NCBI GenBank assembly: GCA_031291055.1 | Contig: JARLJU010000094.1 | Coordinates: 1-52,276, forward strand | DNA: 52,276 nt | Origin: Rudaea sp. | GTDB taxonomy: Bacteria; Pseudomonadota; Gammaproteobacteria; Xanthomonadales; Rhodanobacteraceae | Direction: 5' to 3' | Shown: positions 49,903 to 52,276 of the stretch, piece after piece | Position numbering within the stretch: position 1 is the stretch's first letter | Layout of the letters: the number at the start of each line of letters is the position of its first letter | Translations under genes and position numbers: made by a program | Notes under the pieces: generated by a model | What the model saw: only the letters and a program-made list of their open reading frames with translations | What the model was told of the DNA's origin: nothing | Databases searched by the model: none

Positions 49903-50139
49903 ATGGCAGCAGTTCTCGACTATCCGATTGAATTGACCGACGAGGAGCTCGTCCGCATGACCGGGTACCGACGACCGGGAAAGCAGATCGAGACGTTGAA
50001 GTCACTGGGCATCCCGGCCCTGCGCCGTCCGGATAACACGGTGCTTGTGATGCGCGTGCACTGCATCTACCCGGTAGGCTCGCCCGAGCGCGCGGCCAAC
50101 GATCGACCGAAGCTGAAATCTATCTCACGCAAGAAATGA
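49903..50139 (+). CDS. DUF4224 protein, excisionase-like
   Basis: This 78-residue protein begins MAAVLDYPIELTDEELVRMT. The LTDEELVRMTGYRRPGKQIE stretch followed by LKSLGIPALRRPDNTVLVMR is the DUF4224 pattern, a winged-helix domain usually encoded just before phage integrases. It is presumed to control excision direction. Its stop overlaps the integrase start (ATGA), so the two are made together. Confidence 0.87.
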   Translation: MAAVLDYPIELTDEELVRMTGYRRPGKQIETLKSLGIPALRRPDNTVLVMRVHCIYPVGSPERAANDRPKLKSISRKK

Positions 50140-51230
50140 ATCGACGCCGCAAAACCCACCGAGGACTGCCGCGCCGCGTCCAGGCCAAGCATGGCGCGTA
50201 TTACTTCTTTGCGCCGGCGCCGATCCGCAACCCGTGGACGGGCAAGATACAGACGTGGATTCGCCTATGCTCGATCGCCGACGGCGAGCCAGCGATGTAT
50301 TCGAAGCTCGGTGAGTTGATGGGTGACCGGAGCCTCGTCGACGGCACGATGCCGAGCCTTTGCGCAGACTGGAAAGACCGCAAGCTCGACAAGTACAGCG
50401 AGGAGGTGCAAAAGGAATACCGGCGTATGGCCGATGTGATCGCAACTGCGTTCGAAGACTACGCCGTTGCGCAGGTCACTACGAAGGATTGCGCCGACTT
50501 CCTGCGCGACAACTTCAAAACAAAGCACAACACCGCGCAGAAATACGCCAACGTGCTCCGGAAGATGTTCAAGTTCGCGATCAGCGAGCGCGGCTTTCGC
50601 CAGGACAATCCGTGCGACCAGCTCGACTTATCGGACTATCAAACGAAACGCCGCGAAGTGTTGCCAGCACACGCGGCGATCAAGGCGATTCGCGACGCAG
50701 CGCTGATTGGCAAAGATGGGCTACCGACGGAATCGGGCCCGATGTTTCAGTGCATCGTCGACATGTCGTATCTCGTGTGGCAACGCGCCATCGATGTGCG
50801 CATGCTGCTCGAGACGCAGATCACTGACACCGCGATCCGGTTCAAGCCCTCGAAGACAGCAGGCACCAGCGGCAAGGTGCTCGACGTCGAGATCACACCG
50901 CAGATACGCGCAGTGATCGATCGCGCAAAGGCCATCAAGAAGAAGTATCTGATCATCAGCCCGTTCCTGTTCCCCACGCAGAAGGGCGGAGCGTATTCGA
51001 AGACCGGCCTTCATTCGATGTGGCGCCGCGCCAAAGAGCGCGCCAGCGTGACCGATGGGATCCAGTTCAAAGACCTGCGCGCGCTCGGCGCAACTGATGC
51101 AGCGAAGGCCGGCAAGGGACGCGCAGAGATCCAAACGCGCCTCGCACATACGACTGGAAAGACGACGGAGATCTACATCAAGGAGGCAATACCGGAGATG
51201 TCATCGCTCGACCTGAAACTACCTTGGTGA
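50136..51230 (+). CDS. int: Tyrosine integrase
   Basis: This 364-residue site-specific recombinase has an N-terminal arm-binding region (residues 1-50: GLPRRVQAKHGAYYFFAPAP), a SAM-like core-binding domain (about 70-165) and the catalytic domain. Arg I is in YLVWQRAIDV and the Arg II motif is FKDLRALG, where Lys replaces the usual His. RLAHTTGKTTEIYIK holds the last His and the Tyr nucleophile. It lies next to attR, which falls in a tRNA-Pro gene. It should recombine the 48-bp repeats. Confidence 0.94.
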   Translation: MNRRRKTHRGLPRRVQAKHGAYYFFAPAPIRNPWTGKIQTWIRLCSIADGEPAMYSKLGELMGDRSLVDGTMPSLCADWKDRKLDKYSEEVQKEYRRMADVIATAFEDYAVAQVTTKDCADFLRDNFKTKHNTAQKYANVLRKMFKFAISERGFRQDNPCDQLDLSDYQTKRREVLPAHAAIKAIRDAALIGKDGLPTESGPMFQCIVDMSYLVWQRAIDVRMLLETQITDTAIRFKPSKTAGTSGKVLDVEITPQIRAVIDRAKAIKKKYLIISPFLFPTQKGGAYSKTGLHSMWRRAKERASVTDGIQFKDLRALGATDAAKAGKGRAEIQTRLAHTTGKTTEIYIKEAIPEMSSLDLKLPW

Positions 51231-51306
51231 ACAGCGGTTCAGTTCATAGCCTCTCATGCCGGAGGTGCAGTAGACTTAGCTGGCGCCCAACCTTTGAGGA
51301 AACGCT

Positions 51307-51630
51307 ATGCGTGCTGGTGCCGTCATACAGGAATGCTCCGGATGCACTTTTAATATTAGCGTGGAAGACGTCCCCGTCGGTATCGAAGTCTACGACTCTC
51401 CAAACATCGTTCTTCAGAGTGGCCACTTCAGGAATGTCAAATCGCCAGTCAAGGTGAAACGGTCGCCGAATCTCGTCGCACGAAACCTAGTAGATTATGG
51501 ATGCACTTCCCGACCGCCCCCGCCGGTGCCGCGCGCCTATCTGGTGGACAGAATCTCGGGGCTCCGAGGGCCACGTCTCACCTTGGTTTCGTTTTTGACC
51601 CGATGCATTGTCAACGGTTCTTTGAGGTAA
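51307..51630 (+). CDS. Right-end cargo protein, beta-helix-like fragment
   Basis: This 107-residue protein begins MRAGAVIQECSGCTFNISVE, with TTGAGGA before the ATG. Repeated short units ending in Asn (SPNIVLQSGHFRNV, SPNLVARNLVDYG) resemble rungs of a right-handed beta-helix. The C-terminal third is basic and Pro-rich. It is AT-richer than the phage core and lies beyond the integrase, so it is probably a cargo gene expressed in the lysogen. Its function is unknown. Confidence 0.62.
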   Translation: MRAGAVIQECSGCTFNISVEDVPVGIEVYDSPNIVLQSGHFRNVKSPVKVKRSPNLVARNLVDYGCTSRPPPPVPRAYLVDRISGLRGPRLTLVSFLTRCIVNGSLR

Positions 51631-51636
51631 ATCATC

Positions 51637-51909
51637 ATGGCGATGTTTGAGTTTGAAGACAGCCCGAATGCCAAGCTTGATGGAAATCGGACCAATCAAG
51701 AAAAGATGGCGACTTTGGTCCGCTCTCCGGGGCTTGTCGCCAAGAACAATGAAGCGATGATTCCAGCGGAATCTCCGCCCGAGTCGTCCCGGCTGCGCCG
51801 TGTGATGAGGTTCATGGGCGAGCATGTCGGGAAGGTCATCACTGGAATTGTCACCGCGATCGTCGTCGCAATTGCCATCCCATGGGTGAAAGGGCGACTA
51901 GGTCTCTAA
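51637..51909 (+). CDS. Right-end cargo membrane protein
   Basis: This 90-residue protein begins MAMFEFEDSPNAKLDGNRTN, with TTGAGGT upstream. The first 60 residues are polar and share a DSPN-x5-G motif with the preceding protein. One membrane segment ends it (ITGIVTAIVVAIAIPWV). The pair could be an intracellular membrane-linked complex. It has no recognised family. Confidence 0.65.
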   Translation: MAMFEFEDSPNAKLDGNRTNQEKMATLVRSPGLVAKNNEAMIPAESPPESSRLRRVMRFMGEHVGKVITGIVTAIVVAIAIPWVKGRLGL

Positions 51910-52033
51910 GTTCGAGCGACAGCTACTCGTTCACCTAAGACCCACAACGATGTTCGGCCAAGCGCGCTCAACGGTATTTGGCCGCGGCCGCCTAGCGACG
52001 TCTCGCCATGTTATTCATTTGGACGCGGTCTGT

Positions 52034-52063
52034 ATTAGACAAACGTCTAATATTCTGTCTAAA
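52034..52063. promoter_or_regulatory. Right integrase arm-type sites (three)
   Basis: ATTAGACA (52034-52041, exact reverse of TGTCTAAT), CGTCTAAT (52044-52051) and TGTCTAAA (52056-52063) cluster about 75 bp inside attR. The two left-end copies are at 9816 and 9881. Together they fit arm-type sites for the integrase. Confidence 0.6.
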
Positions 52064-52098
52064 AAGCACTGTACGAACGCACAGTGAGGCGGGAAATG

Positions 52099-52131
52099 AA
52101 AAAGCCGCAACGCCTTACGGCGTGCGGCTTT
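52099..52131 (-). terminator. Phage-supplied terminator for tRNA-Pro
   Basis: On the minus strand the stem AAAGCCGC-ACGCC / GGCGT-T-GCGGCTTT (one bulge) with a 4-base loop ends in T5. It lies inside the prophage five bases past the attR repeat and directly after the tRNA 3' end. It replaces the chromosomal terminator left at 9676-9710. Confidence 0.85.
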
Positions 52132-52135
52132 GATC

Positions 52136-52213
<78 letters not shown>

Positions 52214-52276
52214 AACAGCTGAAAATTATAACAGACAGTTCCAGCGATTAGAACCGCCCTACGCTAACAAAGCAAA

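Overview
The window looks like a chromosomal segment of a high-GC betaproteobacterium, most likely Burkholderiaceae (Paraburkholderia/Caballeronia type), carrying one complete-looking siphovirus prophage of about 42.4 kb. The host assignment is an inference from base composition and from the style of the catabolic genes and phage homologues.

Host part, 1-9717. The left edge cuts a fused enoyl-CoA hydratase/3-hydroxyacyl-CoA dehydrogenase gene, which is followed on the same strand by a large/small pair of acyl-CoA dehydrogenases (pimeloyl-CoA dehydrogenase type). Together they form a beta-oxidation operon for an unusual acyl or dicarboxylyl-CoA. A convergent catabolic operon reads MFS transporter, creatininase-family amidohydrolase, M81 (MlrC-like) metallopeptidase, RidA, with a divergent LysR regulator. 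It looks like uptake and hydrolysis of a small amide or peptide-like compound.

Prophage, about 9718-52183. It sits in a tRNA-Pro(GGG) gene. A 48-bp direct repeat of the tRNA 3' part marks attL (9718-9765) and attR (52136-52183). The phage restores the tRNA and supplies a new terminator behind it. Integrase and a DUF4224 excisionase-like gene lie near attR, and repeated TGTCTAAT arm-type sites occur inside both ends.

The prophage has three transcription blocks. (1) A leftward lytic block starts at a Cro/YdaS-like gene (40448) and runs through a YdaT-like protein, a replication initiator gene holding six TGCGGGGGT iterons (putative origin), nuclease-like and small early genes. After a terminator come HNH, TerS/TerL, HK97-type portal, protease and capsid, head-tail connectors, a lambda-like tail (G/GT by -1 frameshift, H, M, an inserted S74 tail fibre, L, K, I, J), and a lysis cassette. 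(2) A short rightward block carries a repressor with two helix-turn-helix domains and an S24 domain, plus a DUF6232 membrane protein. (3) A second rightward block (42293-49413) starts from a strong promoter overlapped by the same TAAAC-N5-GTTTA operators found at cro.

The third block is the most interesting part. It carries a PRTRC cassette: proteins E, C (ubiquitin-like), F, B (E2-like), A (JAMM isopeptidase-like) and ThiF (E1-like). It lacks the ParB-like and actin-like (D) members found in the usual plasmid cassettes. It is mixed with uncharacterised small membrane and cysteine-rich proteins, and its promoter layout predicts control by the phage repressor. This is a phage-borne, repressor-controlled, partition-free ubiquitin-like conjugation operon of unknown purpose. 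The ubiquitin-like protein has an unusual roughly 70-residue extension beyond its Gly-Thr-Lys-Gly motif, which the JAMM protein might remove.
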